DNA of 64,000 nt from Nissolia schottii (GCA_003254905.1 QANU01019398.1:248001-312000); one strand, 5' to 3'. Positions 35,475 to 47,120 are shown, counted from the stretch's first letter. The notes: generated by a model not told the origin, from the letters alone. Made by a program: numbers and translations.

Positions 35475-37700
35475 AAAGGTCATTTAAACCAAATAAATTG
35501 ATTAGATGACTGTATAATAATTTTAATACCGTTAATACATCAAAATTAAAACTCAATTTTTTTTAAAAAAAATTACATATAAGTGCATAACCTATGACAC
35601 CAATCAGTACCACAACCAAAACATATGAAAGAGCTATTTAGTGCATATGCCTTATAATATTTTGTTATATACACAGAGAGAGAGAGAGATTGATTCTAGA
35701 AATCATATCAGATAGAGGATATTGCAATTTTGTTTAATTGCTAAATCATACATAGCGATTTACAGGAATTCATTTTTATTTAGTCACTAGTATCAATTTT
35801 TGTTAAAACACTAGCGGAGTTATGTGGGCTATGCGCGGGAATGTTTCACAATTTGAATGATTAAAATATTAAATTAATTTAAATATATTCTGAATCAAAT
35901 TTATATTTGAACATTTAGTGAACAAATATTTTTATCATAAAATAGTTTCAGCAAAAAATTTGTACAAAAGTATTTTTAATGATATCAATATGCAGAAATA
36001 AAAAATGATAGAATAATTCAATTGAAAGTTTTTATAAGATAAAATGACTATTATTAGTTGTATAATATATTTGGTTTGCATACCGCACAAATTAAGTATA
36101 TGCTTAACATCTCTCCTGCACATTAATCTGGTTGACATCTCCCTTGCAAATTAAATTCATCTTTCTTTCCTTTTTATCTGTCACTTTTTTTGTCTCGATT
36201 AAATCATCCGAGCTTTATTATCAGGAACCTGAATAACCCAAGACTTCTGATTAAGGAGCCCGTGTAACTACCACATGACTACCCCAACGCTAATATTTTA
36301 TTCATCACTTTTTGTGAAAATACCTTCATTTATTTTTCCATGCAAGATTTATTCTAAAATATCAATTGTCCCTAATAGAAAAAAGTATTGAAAATAAATA
36401 TTTTTTTTTATTTTCTATGTATTCTTTTGAAAATGAAATAATATTACTTTGGTAAAATTGCTCCAACATTTTGTCTAAAGTAACTGATATAAAAGAATAA
36501 ATGAAGTACATGATTGACATACCTCGCGCAAATTAAAGTATTACCCTCCAATGTATATGTTAATTATCATCCGTCTAACTTACGAATATTTGTAACAACA
36601 CATCATTTTGTACGTAATTTATATCACTCGTGCAATGTAAATTAAATAGTAATTACAACTTGTACTTTAAAATATAAGTGATTTCTCATGTGCTTCATGG
36701 GATAAATATACTCTATTAATTGTTAGTTCTTTAAAAATTATTGGAGCTCTCGCACTGACATGCAAACTCTCGATTGTTCGCGTAGTTAAAGTACTTTCTT
36801 CCGTTTAATTTATTTAGGCTCTTTTTATTTTAGTTCTTCGTCTTTTATTTTAATTCTTCGTTTATTCTCTAATTCTTTCTCTTTATTTATTTTATGAAAT
36901 CCTCCGTTCATGGAGGAGTAATTTTCTAATATCTTGCATGCAATAATTCTAGGATTATGATTAATTTGAGGGTTTTGTGCTTAATGAATGATTCATAGTT
37001 CTCCCTCCTTCTGTACTAATCGATAACATAATAATCGCATGTTATTGGTTAGGAATAAATCTAAATTAACGAATATTGACGATCGTAAGATTTTTTGAAT
37101 TAGGACGTGTTATGATTGGTAACTCAAGTTGGTCAATTATCCAAGCCGGTAAAGGGAATTGAGGATTAATCTGATTGGATTAAATTGTGCAATTGGTTAA
37201 GAAATTAGCGTAGGTAATTATAATCGAGATCTTGGTTATTAACGTAATGCGATCGTGATCTCTTAGGTGAATTATATGTTAGTTGGAGATCTAGAACTAA
37301 TAAACAACAACCCCTTTTATGAACATTTATTTGTAGAACCAATGATAATTAATTCTTGATCTATGAATAAACTGTAAGCATGATATTGCTTCTTAATTAT
37401 TGTTAGTTTTCATATCTTGATTTGCAATTGAATAACTCCCTAAGTTTATCTTAATTGGTAGAATTGTTTTCTTGTAAGACGAGCTACGTTAGCCCAGTTT
37501 AGTTTTATAAATTATTATTTGATTGCGCATTAGAATTGCGACATTGGGGTGTGTTAATGAGAGTTGGCCTAAGGTTTGTGCTTTCCTATGGCGGATCCTT
37601 CGTGATACTTCCAGTGAGGTAGAATTTGAGTGGAGCCATGCCATGCCCCAATCAACGCGATCTGCTTTCGGTGTTTAAATACTGATGAATCAGTAGTTGA
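35475..37700. other. intergenic DNA, probably old repeat sequence
   Basis: No supported ORF. The stretch 36950-37600 is less AT-rich, with long conserved-looking non-coding sequence that reads like an LTR or leader of an old retroelement, but I found no matching partner, primer-binding site or ends. Confidence 0.3.
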
Positions 37701-37713
37701 TGCATATATTTTT

Positions 37714-37923
37714 CAGGTGTCAGGAGCTTCAGAATTTCTGGTTTGAGTGTGAGCCTATTGATGATTATTTGGCTTTCATAAGGCGGGAGGCGAGACAAGC
37801 TTCAGAGCTTTTAGCAATGTTGTGTTTATGGGTAACTACCAAGATTTGATTTGTTTTGAGAATAAAAGCACAAATGATAGGCTGCTTGCTCTCTCCTTTC
37901 TGAGTATCAATGTGCTGCGGAGG

Positions 37924-37968
<45 letters not shown>

Positions 37969-38153
37969 GTCACAGCCAAGCGTAGCCACCTACCAGCAAC
38001 CCGAGGTCTCAGGCCTCCATTTGGCCACTACATAGTGGATGTTGATGATGCAGAAGCTGACAAGTTAATTTTTGTGGGGGCGCCGTGGTGAAGTTATAGC
38101 TGCTGCAACATGTAAGATCTTAAAAGATACTGAGGATGGAGTTGCTGAAGGAA
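37714..38153 (+). pseudogene. unidentified gene-like relic interrupted by a TA repeat
   Basis: Protein-like segments flank a (TA)n tract: FRAFSNVVFMGNYQDLICFE and then LLALSFLSINVLRRQ before it; after it, TRGLRPPFGHYIVDVDDAEA, then DKLIFVG, and with a one-base frame change RRGEVIAAATCKILKDTEDG ending at a stop (38153). The composition and the clean shift suggest a decayed coding region rather than random sequence, but I recognise no family. Confidence 0.3.
37926..37964. repeat. (TA)n microsatellite
   Basis: About 19 uninterrupted TA units. Confidence 0.95.
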
Positions 38154-38159
38154 TGCTTT

Positions 38160-40230
38160 GATCCTTGCAATAGGTTTGTGGCCGCTTTGCTACGACGTAT
38201 TAGGCATGATAGATAGATTAGGATAATATTATAATACGTAATGATTTATCAGTTTTTTGGTTCGAGTCTTGCATGTCAAAACGTACGATGGATAACTAAT
38301 TTAACTAGGGAGGTATGCTTAGTTATTAAACTCTCAAGTTAACCCTTAAATTCTTATGAATTTACAATCTTATCACATAAAAACGAGTTAACACTCCTGT
38401 AAACTCTTTTTGTTTAGACTCATGAGTACTTTACGAGTTTACAATTTTATATTTACGCTTGATTTTCCCTCTAAATGTATCAATCTGTTAACTTTTCTTG
38501 GATACATAGTTTAATTATGTTAAAAATATATATTGAGTTTATTAAATTAAATTTATATATTATCATAGAGTTGTGTTTTATTGAACCACAAAGTAATACA
38601 CATACAAATTAATTGTTTTAGTATGCATAATAATTAAGCCATGAATTAAGATATATTTTATGATATTTCTCTCATTTGTTGTAGTATAAAATTAATATTG
38701 TCTATAATATCAATTATAAATTTGAAATTTAATCATGTTTCGTTACTAATTAAATTTCTTATATAATATATTTTTTTACATATGTAAATTCTTACGAGTT
38801 TACAATTTCAGTTTATTAAGGCTTCACGAGTTTACTTAAATTCACTTGTTCGAGGCATGATAAGGCCTTATTAGTTTTTTACCTATAAAGTCTATTTCAA
38901 TATTTTGTACTCTTATTTTATCAAAATAAGGGTGAAGCTATTATAATTTGTTGTCTATTAGTTATTGCTTATGTCATGTGTGGATCCCACCATCTCAATT
39001 GATAGTAGGAGATTTCACTTGATAATAAATCAAATTGAGAGAATCTGTTCTCATCCACAATCCTCAGATCTCCTCCACTGAACTTTAAACAAAAATACTA
39101 TTTGTACACTCAAAATATTGACATCTGTGTACACTCACATAAAAAAATAAGCATTATAAAATAACGAAATAAACAATATAAAATAGAGAAATAAACATTG
39201 TCATCAAGCATTTGTGCATGCATACACAAACGTGTGTTTCATATTTGCTTGTTTATGAGGTTGATAATGATTGTTTTTATGTTTTGTGTTTGCACGAACA
39301 CCCGTTTTTAATATTGTCGATTTATGTATTTGATAATGTTTGTTCATCTATTTTATAATGTGAGTAAAAATAGACAAAATAGATATTAAAGTATAGTTTA
39401 AAAAATTGAAGTGAAAATTCAATGATAGGAAGTGTGGAACCAAGTAGTTGATGCATTTCACCTTGTGTTATTTTGCTACCAACCGCAAGATTATTGGAAA
39501 TGATTTTTCTCCTTGCTCTTTTGTTCATACTATGAAAGAGGGCAATCATATAACCATAGTTTAGCAAATTTACTTGTTTGAATGAGGTTAAAATTTGGAT
39601 TGAGGATTATCCCGTTCAAATAACTTCCCTAATCATGACTGACTCCTAGTTAAATGAAACTTATTCCACATAAAAAAAAAGTTTAATTTAATTGAACATT
39701 TCTGTATAAACAATAATCAAATGAGACACGAGAAATAAATAATATCCAACCAAAAGTAGGGTTGTTTATTGTGCAATCTGAGTTAATTTTGAGTGAAAGA
39801 TTGAAACAATTATAGTTTATAGTGGTTTGAATTTATTGGTTTAGTTTAAATTTTGAATTTGGTTTAGTTTTTATTAGTTTGAATTAGACTGATTTTTTTT
39901 TAATCAAAAGAAATTAAGTTTAAAGAATATTATTAACTAAAATGTATCTCACGCAAATAAAATTCCAACATTTTTGGTCCATAAAATAATAGTCAAGGAA
40001 GATGACACAAATAAAAAAATTATGACAAATAAAAATTATTATTACTATCGTTGTTGTTGTTGTTGTTATTATTATTATTATTTTACTAGGACAAATAAAA
40101 ATTATTATCAATTTGGACTGGATAAGGGTTTTAAAAATAAAATTTAAAATCTGATCCAATCCAATCCAATCCGAGTGAAGGATATCCTTCTAACAACAAA
40201 ATTGAATCCATTCCTAACTTTTAGGATTAT
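38160..40230. other. AT-rich intergenic DNA
   Basis: Contains copy C of the small dispersed repeat (38930-39055) and an ATT/GTT microsatellite at about 40050-40082. No gene is supported. The stretch around 39190-39320 has repeated TGTTTGT / TTTGTGTTTGCACGA motifs resembling the inverted form of the 21.6-kb minisatellite. Confidence 0.45.
38930..39055. mobile_element. small MITE-like repeat, copy C
   Basis: Third copy of the dispersed repeat, with GCTTATGTCATGTGTGGATC, then CCATCTCAATTGATAGTAGG and a right margin of AATCAAATTGAGAGAATC. It is more diverged than copies A and B. Confidence 0.45.
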
Positions 40231-40238
40231 GAATGACT

Positions 40239-40300
40239 ATATATATATGGGTCACCTGCATGTTGCATCATGCATGCAGTGGTATCCATATATATTATTG
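40239..40300 (+). promoter_or_regulatory. candidate promoter with RY (CATGCATG) motif and two TATA-like tracts
   Basis: TATATATATGG (40239-40249) and CATATATATTATTGG (about 40287-40301) bracket a stretch with CTGCATGTTGCATCATGCATG. The CATGCATG core (about 40270-40277) is the RY element bound by B3 factors such as ABI3, FUS3 and LEC2. The second TATA lies about 75 bp before the ATG at 40368, a normal spacing. Confidence 0.4.
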
Positions 40301-40367
40301 GTGTAGAGACAGAGCACGTACCTTCTCCTCTTACTTTTCACATTCTTAGACGTCTTCATCTTTCGGA

Positions 40368-40631
40368 ATGGTTGAGCCATTGGGCGTTGTCTCTGCGTTA
40401 GCGGGGTTGGTGTCGGGGTTCACCCTGTGGATCTTAATGAACGTGCCACGTCACATGGTTCTTCCCATTGTTATCAGGATACTTTTCATGTGTTATCTGC
40501 CCTTATACATCACTTACAGGCATCAACACCGTCGCCTCAATCAGCAGCAGGAGGAGGAGGCACGGCGGATCTATTGGTTGCTCACTAATCCGATGCCGTG
40601 GCCGGGAGCTGTGGGATTAACATTACCATGA
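40368..40631 (+). CDS. small hypothetical membrane protein, 87 residues
   Basis: A compact ORF clearly GC-richer than its surroundings, with a start in CGGAATGG context and a TATA-like element at normal distance. Two hydrophobic segments are visible: about residues 8-26 (VSALAGLVSGFTLWILMNV) and 31-50 (VLPIVIRILFMCYLPLYITY). They are followed by a basic, Gln/Glu-rich tail (RHQHRRLNQQQEEEARR) and a Pro/Trp-containing end (NPMPWPGAVG). This suggests a two-span small membrane protein with a cytosolic tail. I recognise no family. It could be a lineage-specific gene or a captured fragment. The upstream RY motif hints at seed expression, which is an inference. Confidence 0.45.
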   Translation: MVEPLGVVSALAGLVSGFTLWILMNVPRHMVLPIVIRILFMCYLPLYITYRHQHRRLNQQQEEEARRIYWLLTNPMPWPGAVGLTLP

Positions 40632-40966
40632 ATAGAGTGATCAGTAACTCCCCAATCTTATACTGGTTGGTGCCATTTATAAGAGAATGGACCCTTTTGA
40701 TTAACATTTTCAAGTGAATTATGGGTGGTTTTTGTTTGGTTACAGAATCATTATACGTTGTTGTTTATTATGATTGGCTCTTAGTTTAATATTGCATTAT
40801 GACTAAATATACTTCTTGAATTTTCTTAGTTATTGTTATTTTAGCCTTGCTTCAATATCTGTCATCTTCATTAGTTTGCCTTAATTCAGGGGTGTTCAGT
40901 AACTCGAGTAACAAGTTATCATAGTACAAAATAAAAATAATTATTTTAAACTGTTTAATGTGAACT

Positions 40967-40990
40967 AGTTTATAATTAAATAATATTTGA
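40967..40990. repeat. left copy of a 24-bp direct repeat flanking the composite element
   Basis: The 24 bases from AGTTTATAATTAAA to ATATTTGA are identical to 42039-42062. The two copies flank the composite element at 41001-42039, with an extra 10 bp on the left. Confidence 0.85.
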
Positions 40991-41264
40991 GTTTTGTTTA
41001 TGTTAAGAATAATAATTATGTAAAAACACACAACTCTCATAATACAATTCTATTATTTCTTGTTCTCTATATTTTCTCTGCAATCTTTGTTGTGTCCTTT
41101 TACTTGTTCATTCAAGATGTTTAACATGGTATCAGAGCCATGGTTCCCACCTTGAACCCATATTCCCGCTTCTGCCAATTTTTCCCCTTAACCGATTCCA
41201 CATAATCTTGATGTTGACTTAATCTGCTTTCGCGTAGTCTCGATTATTGCCTATCATTGTTGCC

Positions 41265-41440
41265 TTTGCTAGTTCCGCCTAGCTCTCGATGTTGCCTTAG
41301 TTGGTTCCGCCCAACTCTTGATGTTGCCTCCGTTGCTGCCTGCTGCCTTTGCTGGTTCCGCCCAGCCACTGTTGCCTTCGCTAGTTCCGCCCAGCCTTTG
41401 TTGCCGTTTTGTTGGTTCTGCCCTACGCAGCCCTCCGTTG
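41265..41440. repeat. degenerate tandem repeat in the mini-retroelement interior
   Basis: Several copies of a unit like GTTGCCTTTGCTGGTTCCGC followed by CCAGC occur with spacing of roughly 35-50 bp. It resembles the reverse complement of the 41640-41900 minisatellite in its GTTGCCT..GCTGCCT core. Confidence 0.65.
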
Positions 41441-41611
41441 AACTATGACAAGATTAAAGCTCGGTGAGCTTTAGCTTGAGGGAGGGTGTTAAGAATAATT
41501 TATATTAATAATCATAATTGATTTGATTTGATTTAGTCTTATTAATTGATTGTAATTTATTTTTGGCCGTTGTGTTTTGGCCGTTGAGTCTTCAGCCTAT
41601 AAATAGGCTCA

Positions 41612-41612
41612 N
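41612..41612. other. single ambiguous base
   Basis: One n in the middle of otherwise complete sequence, exactly where LTR-like sequence changes into the minisatellite side of the composite element. It may mark an assembly uncertainty. Confidence 0.95.
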
Positions 41613-41639
41613 AAGGTTGTTAAGGGAAAAAAAGAGCGG

Positions 41640-41900
41640 TGCCAAAGACTTGTCCGGAAAACATCGGGGACTGCACAGAGACAGCAATAGGCAACATCGG
41701 AGACTGCACGGAGCAGCGATAGGCAGCATCGGAGGCTACACGGAGGCAGAAATAGGCAACATACAAAGACTGCACGGAGGAAGCGTTAGGCAACAACGGA
41801 GACTGCACGGAGGAAGCGTTAGGCAACAACGGAGACTGCGGAGACTGCACGGAGGCAGCGTTAAGCAATAATGGAGACTGCACGGAAGCAGCGTTAGGTA
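41640..41900. repeat. 33-bp minisatellite between inverted LTR pieces
   Basis: About seven units of the form GACTGCACGGAGGCAGCG followed by TTAGGCAACAACGGA. One unit has an internal duplication of GGAGACTGC (about 41832-41847). The frame is open through the array and gives repeated RLHGGSVRQQR, but this is a by-product of a 33-bp unit length divisible by three. Confidence 0.85.
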
Positions 41901-42038
41901 ACATACGGAGTCACGGGAGAATGTTAGCCTATTTATAGGCTGAGGACTCAACGGCCAAAAATAAATTATAATCAAATCACATCAAACATAATGTATATCA
42001 AATCAAATCAAATATAAATATATATTATTATTCTTAAC

Positions 42039-42062
42039 AGTTTATAATTAAATAATATTTGA
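42039..42062. repeat. right copy of the 24-bp direct repeat
   Basis: Identical to 40967-40990. The first base overlaps the terminal A of the inverted LTR end. Confidence 0.85.
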
Positions 42063-44600
42063 TTTAAAACTAATTTAAATATTAGGGTTTAGTCAATTTT
42101 TTAAATTGTTGAAAGAAGATAAGATAGTTGTTAGAGAGAAAAAAAAATCTAAAATCATTTAAAACAAACTCTAAATTAGTTTTCTTTAGATCTAGTTTTA
42201 GGTTGAATTTTTTTCAAAAAAACGTCAATCTTGAATAATTCTGTTAGCGGACAAACAACTATTATTTAAAATCGAATTTCCCAAACACTCTCTTAGAGTA
42301 AATACGTAAAATCAATTCAAAATTGGTTCACCAACCAAATCAATTCACTAGTTATGAACCAGTTTTTAATTGATTAAGTGATTCCAAACTGATTTTTAAA
42401 CCAAATCACTAGTTTGAAGTGGTCCACTAGTTCAAAACTGGTTCAATGAATATGGGTTTGCTTTCCATAACACTAATTAATTTATGGTTAAATATGTTTT
42501 GGGATCTTAACAAATTTTTTAGATTTAGTTTTTAACAATTATTTTATTTATTTTGGTCCAAACATATTAAAAATTACCCACTTTTACTCCTTGCCAAATA
42601 AAATTCTGTTAATGGGTGATGGTAGCAAACAAAGTGCCAAAATAAAAAGTATCACTTCAGATTTCTATTAACACATATGATACACCTTACACTTTGTTGG
42701 TCATGTCAGCAATTAACACATATTTTTTTTTTCAGAGATTAAAGGTAGATAATATTTTATATATTTGAACCATAACCCAAAAAAATGAATTGTCAAACAT
42801 TTGAAATTATTTTGTTATATCCATTTCTATTCCATTCTACCGAACTTCTTTTACATCCAAATATTGGAACTTCTGAATATTTCATTCTCTACCAATCCAT
42901 TCCATAGCCTAAGAGGTATGTAAGATCCGCATGACCCCATAGGTTTATTATATCCTCAACTCCAACTATTTTTTTTTGTCGAGCAAATATTCTCTTAGTC
43001 TAGTCTATGTTTGGAAGGAAGCCAAGAGAGCAATTGACAAGGAAATGCATAACTAGTTTTTTTATTCATCTTGTTAGAAAAAGATATTAAAGGAGGGAAA
43101 AGAGTGGTCATGGAGGAACACTTTATCTCTCCTTGGCCACTCAAAGCCCCCAAATCTTGTCCCTCCTAATGGGGGGGTCAATGAGAGTTTGTGATACATT
43201 TTTTTCATTCTCTCCTTCTTTAGACTTTCAACACATCCAAACAAGATAATGACATTATCTATTTCACTCCTCTCCTTGCCTTTCCATCTCAAGGGATTAT
43301 AAATCACTCCTTGCCACCATCAGTGAAACTCTCAAACATAGCCTAAAAGCATGACTTTTCAAGTAGTGAGTGTGACATGATTTAATTGAATGATAGAGTA
43401 AAATTTTACATTGTTAATGCATAACAATTATACTCTTTGAAAATTAAAATCAATTTAGTTTTTAACAATTTGAATTTTGACATCACATTTATACTAATAA
43501 TTTAATGAAAGATTTGATTTGACAAAACATTTTGAACAAAACTATATTGATTTCAAAATTCAAACTATCAAAACTAAATTGATGTCAAAAGAATTTTCAA
43601 AGACCAAATTAATATCAAATTCAAAATTTAAATACTAAAAAAAATTTACTCTAATTTCTTCTTTCACAATTGTGAAAAATTGAAGACTATGAAGTCCACT
43701 TCAGCCACTTTGTCAAATCAAATCAAGTTTTATCGAAACGCTAGAGCAAAGTTAGCGATCACTGTCACACAGTACTAGTATTAATACTTATTTATAGTGA
43801 GACATCATACCAATATGTATAAATGGACACACACAATTGAATGAAATTTTAATAAAATTTACACCTTAAAAAGACCTCCTTTAAACTTTAATAATGATGT
43901 TTGTATTTCCCATAAACTTGATCATGTCACAAGTGCCACGGACAAGGATGGTTAGTAACTGTGCTTGTAGCAATCAAATTCTCCCAACAAAAAAAAAAAC
44001 ATAGAAGAAAACCTTACTTCAATTGTAAAAAAATACAAGTTTTATCACGTTAGTCCTCCCAATATGAAAAAATAAATTGAAAAAAGTTGTCTCAAGGGAT
44101 TCTGGGTGATTAAAACATCACTGTTTTTTACATCCAAAAATGAAAAATCACCGCATGAACCCTCAAAGATCTAAAATGCCACCATGCCATATTCATCATT
44201 TTGAACAATTAATTTCGTGACACAAAAGGAACAATTGCCTAACTTTTTGAAGAATTTTGAGAAACTTATGCAGTGACAATGATCCATGGAGGACTATTAT
44301 GATGACACATTTTTCGAAGACTAAAATAGAGTTTTAACTCTAAAACATTCGAAGGCTCAGTGCATGAGGTTTCTACCAAAAAAACATAAGAAAAGGGAAA
44401 GAAAAAAATAAAATAAAGCAGAATCAAAACATGATAATTAGGAAGTTCAAACCACAAAATACTCATAATTAAACCGAAATAGAAAACATCCATAATTATT
44501 GAGCCACATGACAACCAGAAAATTTAAGCCAAATAAAGGCCCCTGGTGCTTATTTCAACAAAAATAAAAGGTTCACCATCTTTGGTCGCATAAACTTGAT
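42063..44600. other. AT-rich intergenic DNA with old repeats
   Basis: Around 42486 lies a one-sided GGTTAAATATGTTTT end like those of the miniature elements at 53 kb, without a visible partner. At 42325-42440 ACTAGTT/AACTAGT motifs form small inverted repeats. No ORF has gene features. The PLATZ 3' UTR probably enters from the right. Confidence 0.45.
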
Positions 44601-44633
44601 CAAGAAATTTCTTCCAATGGAGGGGTCTCAGAA

Positions 44634-47120
44634 TTAGAAGAAGGGAGCCCTACGGGGGATTCCCTTTCTTCTGTGACGCTTCTTCGGGGGTTCAGAAGTT
44701 TCCTCCTGTTTTTCAAGAGGAGGACTCTTTGACTCATTAGAAATGACCGGAGGAATCGGATCACTTGGCTCTGCTGAATCAGCTCTGATCTGAAAATTCA
44801 GATAAATAACAGTAAGTAGCTATAAAATATTAACACCAGTAAGTTTTTGTGTGGAAGAAAATGATTGTGATTGAATCAAATTGCTATAATCACCTTGCAA
44901 GCAATGGAGCAAAAGCGCTCTATATTCGATTTATTCCGCTTCCTAGTGCCTTTGTAGCATGATGCATTGTTGTTTGATGCCAAGCCACAGTTTCGGATTG
45001 GATTCAGAAAAATGACTGACTCGTAGTTGCAATTGTAGGTCTATAACCAAAGACAAACCACAAGTCCAGCAACACAGTAAAGAATCAGTCATACAAAAAC
45101 TGCAGTTAGTGGTACTAGGTTGTCTAATCAACAATGAGATGCAAATTTTTCATGCCAGTACTATATTGATACAAGTTTTTTATAATCATTGATCTTAATC
45201 TGAAAGTTATTTCCAATATCAAATGACATAGCAGCATCAAATGCCTTATTAAGCACTAATAATATTCACTTGAGTTAAAGCTAGTCATGTTATGCCACGG
45301 ATAAAGTGCCCCCAGACTATAAAACTAAAAAGGGAAAAGAATATAGTGCATTCAAATCAATTTCCACTGTACTTGTAACCTGCTTTTTGGTTGCATTTCA
45401 CAAGACAGGCAATATAGGCTTAATGAGGAGATAATGATCTCCAACAACTTCTCCACATGAATTTAAGCAACTAACATTAGATTAACAAATAGATTCACAG
45501 AAACACACAAATGTGGGCACAATCTCAACACGTTTTGGATGTTACACAAAAATTAGTAAGTCAGAACTTTTAAGTACGGGTAAGATATCATTTCTTACAT
45601 GAATTTCTGAGCAGTCCATATAGTTTTCCATAGCAGCAATGGACACAACATATTTGTAAACATGTCTACGGACATGGAGTATCTTGTGATCAAGATGAGG
45701 ACCTGACGACACACAATATTGGCAAATTTGCTCATCGCAGGTTATACAGTATTTGTTCAACTCATTCCTATGATAAGGATGTTCAGCACATGAGCCAACG
45801 CAAGAGTTTTTCAGAAAAGCATCAAGCCAAATGGGCTTCTGGATTTTGCCTAGCTCCACTGTCTCATCCTGCAAAGTAAACCAAGTCAGTTAAGTTCATG
45901 CCGAACATTACATGAAGAAACCAATGTTCATCTCATCAATGTTTATCCTTCAATCTCCTTTATTACTTTTCATTCTTTTTTTCTTCTTTTCACCAAAGAG
46001 GCAGCCATCTTGCATAAAATTGCAATTGGAAAAAGTATTACATTGCATTTTGACGCATCATCATCAATGTATTCAAACCTAATTGTCGCTTACTGATGTT
46101 GCCTTTCAACTTTGAGACAAAAAAATGGCAGCACATATAATGTATGTCACTTCAAAAATATAGGCTAACGAAAAATGATACTAGCATTCGCTATTGCTAC
46201 TTGATTTAGTTAATATATATCCAAATGATCAATGACCTTAAATACCAGAATTCCTAGTGGTTTACAGCAAAACAGGACAGAGAGTATAGCCAGAGATACA
46301 TATGCTGAAACACGATACGTTCGAAATAGTTACTTCAAACTAGTAACATAGCTCTCAAACTTCAAACAAAATTGGCTGTTAGAAAATATTTGCAAGCAAC
46401 AACAACAACAACTAAGCCTTGTCCCACAATGTGGTGTTGGTTACATGGATCAAACAACAAAATATTTGCAAGCAAAACTAGAAGAAATTTCCAAGCACAA
46501 TCAACGTGACAAAAAGCATTAAGATTTTAAAAGATACAATCAAATGAGTGTAAAGTAGCCTAGAAATACTAAGCCTAGAAATACTAACACTCATTTCCAA
46601 ATTTCAAAACTCGCACAGTTCTATAAATACTAACACTCATTTACAAATTTCCTTTAATTTTTATAATCAAATCTTGATTCGGAAATATATAAAACAGAGA
46701 AATTAAATCTTCCATATTTTGATCATTCTAAGGTTATTCATTGGCTATTCAATGGATTTAATTGCAATAAAAATACCAAAATAGGATTGGCATCGTTCTC
46801 CTCTTTTTATGGTTTACCAGGCACTAGGAACAGCGTGTGCTTTATGAATTCATAATGAAAACTAACTGCGATCAAAGAATTTACCAAGAGAGTTACAAAG
46901 CCTATCATTATCAAAATAACAAATTGTCTTCTCACAAGACTCCATTTACAGAAATTTTGAAAAGGGAAATGTAAAAAGAATGACCAAGATACCAACGAAA
47001 AATATTTATTTCCTAAACACTACTAAAAGATTAACATATACGGAATACACAAGCAAAACTTTTCCTGTCACATACCTTCACCTTGTTCACTTTGTTGGAC
47101 GAAGAATCACTCGGTGCCAT
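44634..47120 (-). CDS. PLATZ-type zinc-binding transcription factor (4 exons)
   Basis: Plant A/T-rich sequence- and zinc-binding protein, a nuclear DNA-binding repressor family. Exons in transcript order: 47120-47076, 45868-45599, 45040-44894, 44789-44634. All borders are GT-AG and all introns fall between codons (45, 270, 147, 156 nt), giving 205 residues, a normal PLATZ size. The first zinc cluster lies within residues 40-80: CAEH, then CITC, CQYC and HLDH, the C-x2-H / C-x2-C / C-x2-C / H-x2-H pattern of the family. VRRHVYKYVV follows where PLATZ proteins have an RRSSYHDVV-like segment. The second cluster in exon 3 is unusual: NCGLASNNNASCYKGTRKR, then IERFCSIACK, where CEVCxRxL..FRFCSLGCK is typical. 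The C-terminus is basic (KKRHRRKGIPRRAPFF), a likely nuclear signal. The start ATG follows a TATA box by about 175 bp. Confidence 0.93.

Larger units (their letters stand above)
41001..42039. mobile_element. scrambled mini-retroelement with inverted LTR pieces
   Basis: 41001-41126 is a short LTR (TGTTAAGAATAATAAT ... TTTAACA) directly followed by TGGTATCAGAGCC (41127-41139), the initiator-Met-tRNA primer-binding site of copia-like elements. A polypurine tract (GAGGGAGGG, about 41478-41486) then precedes a second forward LTR start at 41487. That second LTR runs only to about 41611 (GCCTATAAATAGGCTC, TATA inside), where it meets an ambiguous base and a minisatellite. At about 41920-42039 the same LTR start appears inverted (GGCCAAAAATAAATTATAAT ... 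TTATTCTTAACA). The 360-bp internal region has no protein genes, so it resembles a TRIM-type non-autonomous element that has been rearranged. Confidence 0.7.

Noticed and set aside
41127..41139. tRNA-related match TGGTATCAGAGCC as a tRNA gene
   Set aside because: It is only the short primer-binding complement next to an LTR end; no cloverleaf can be formed with its flanks.
41563..41871. Repetitive 102-codon protein in the composite element
   Set aside because: The frame is open only because the 33-bp minisatellite unit is a multiple of three, and it includes an ambiguous base.
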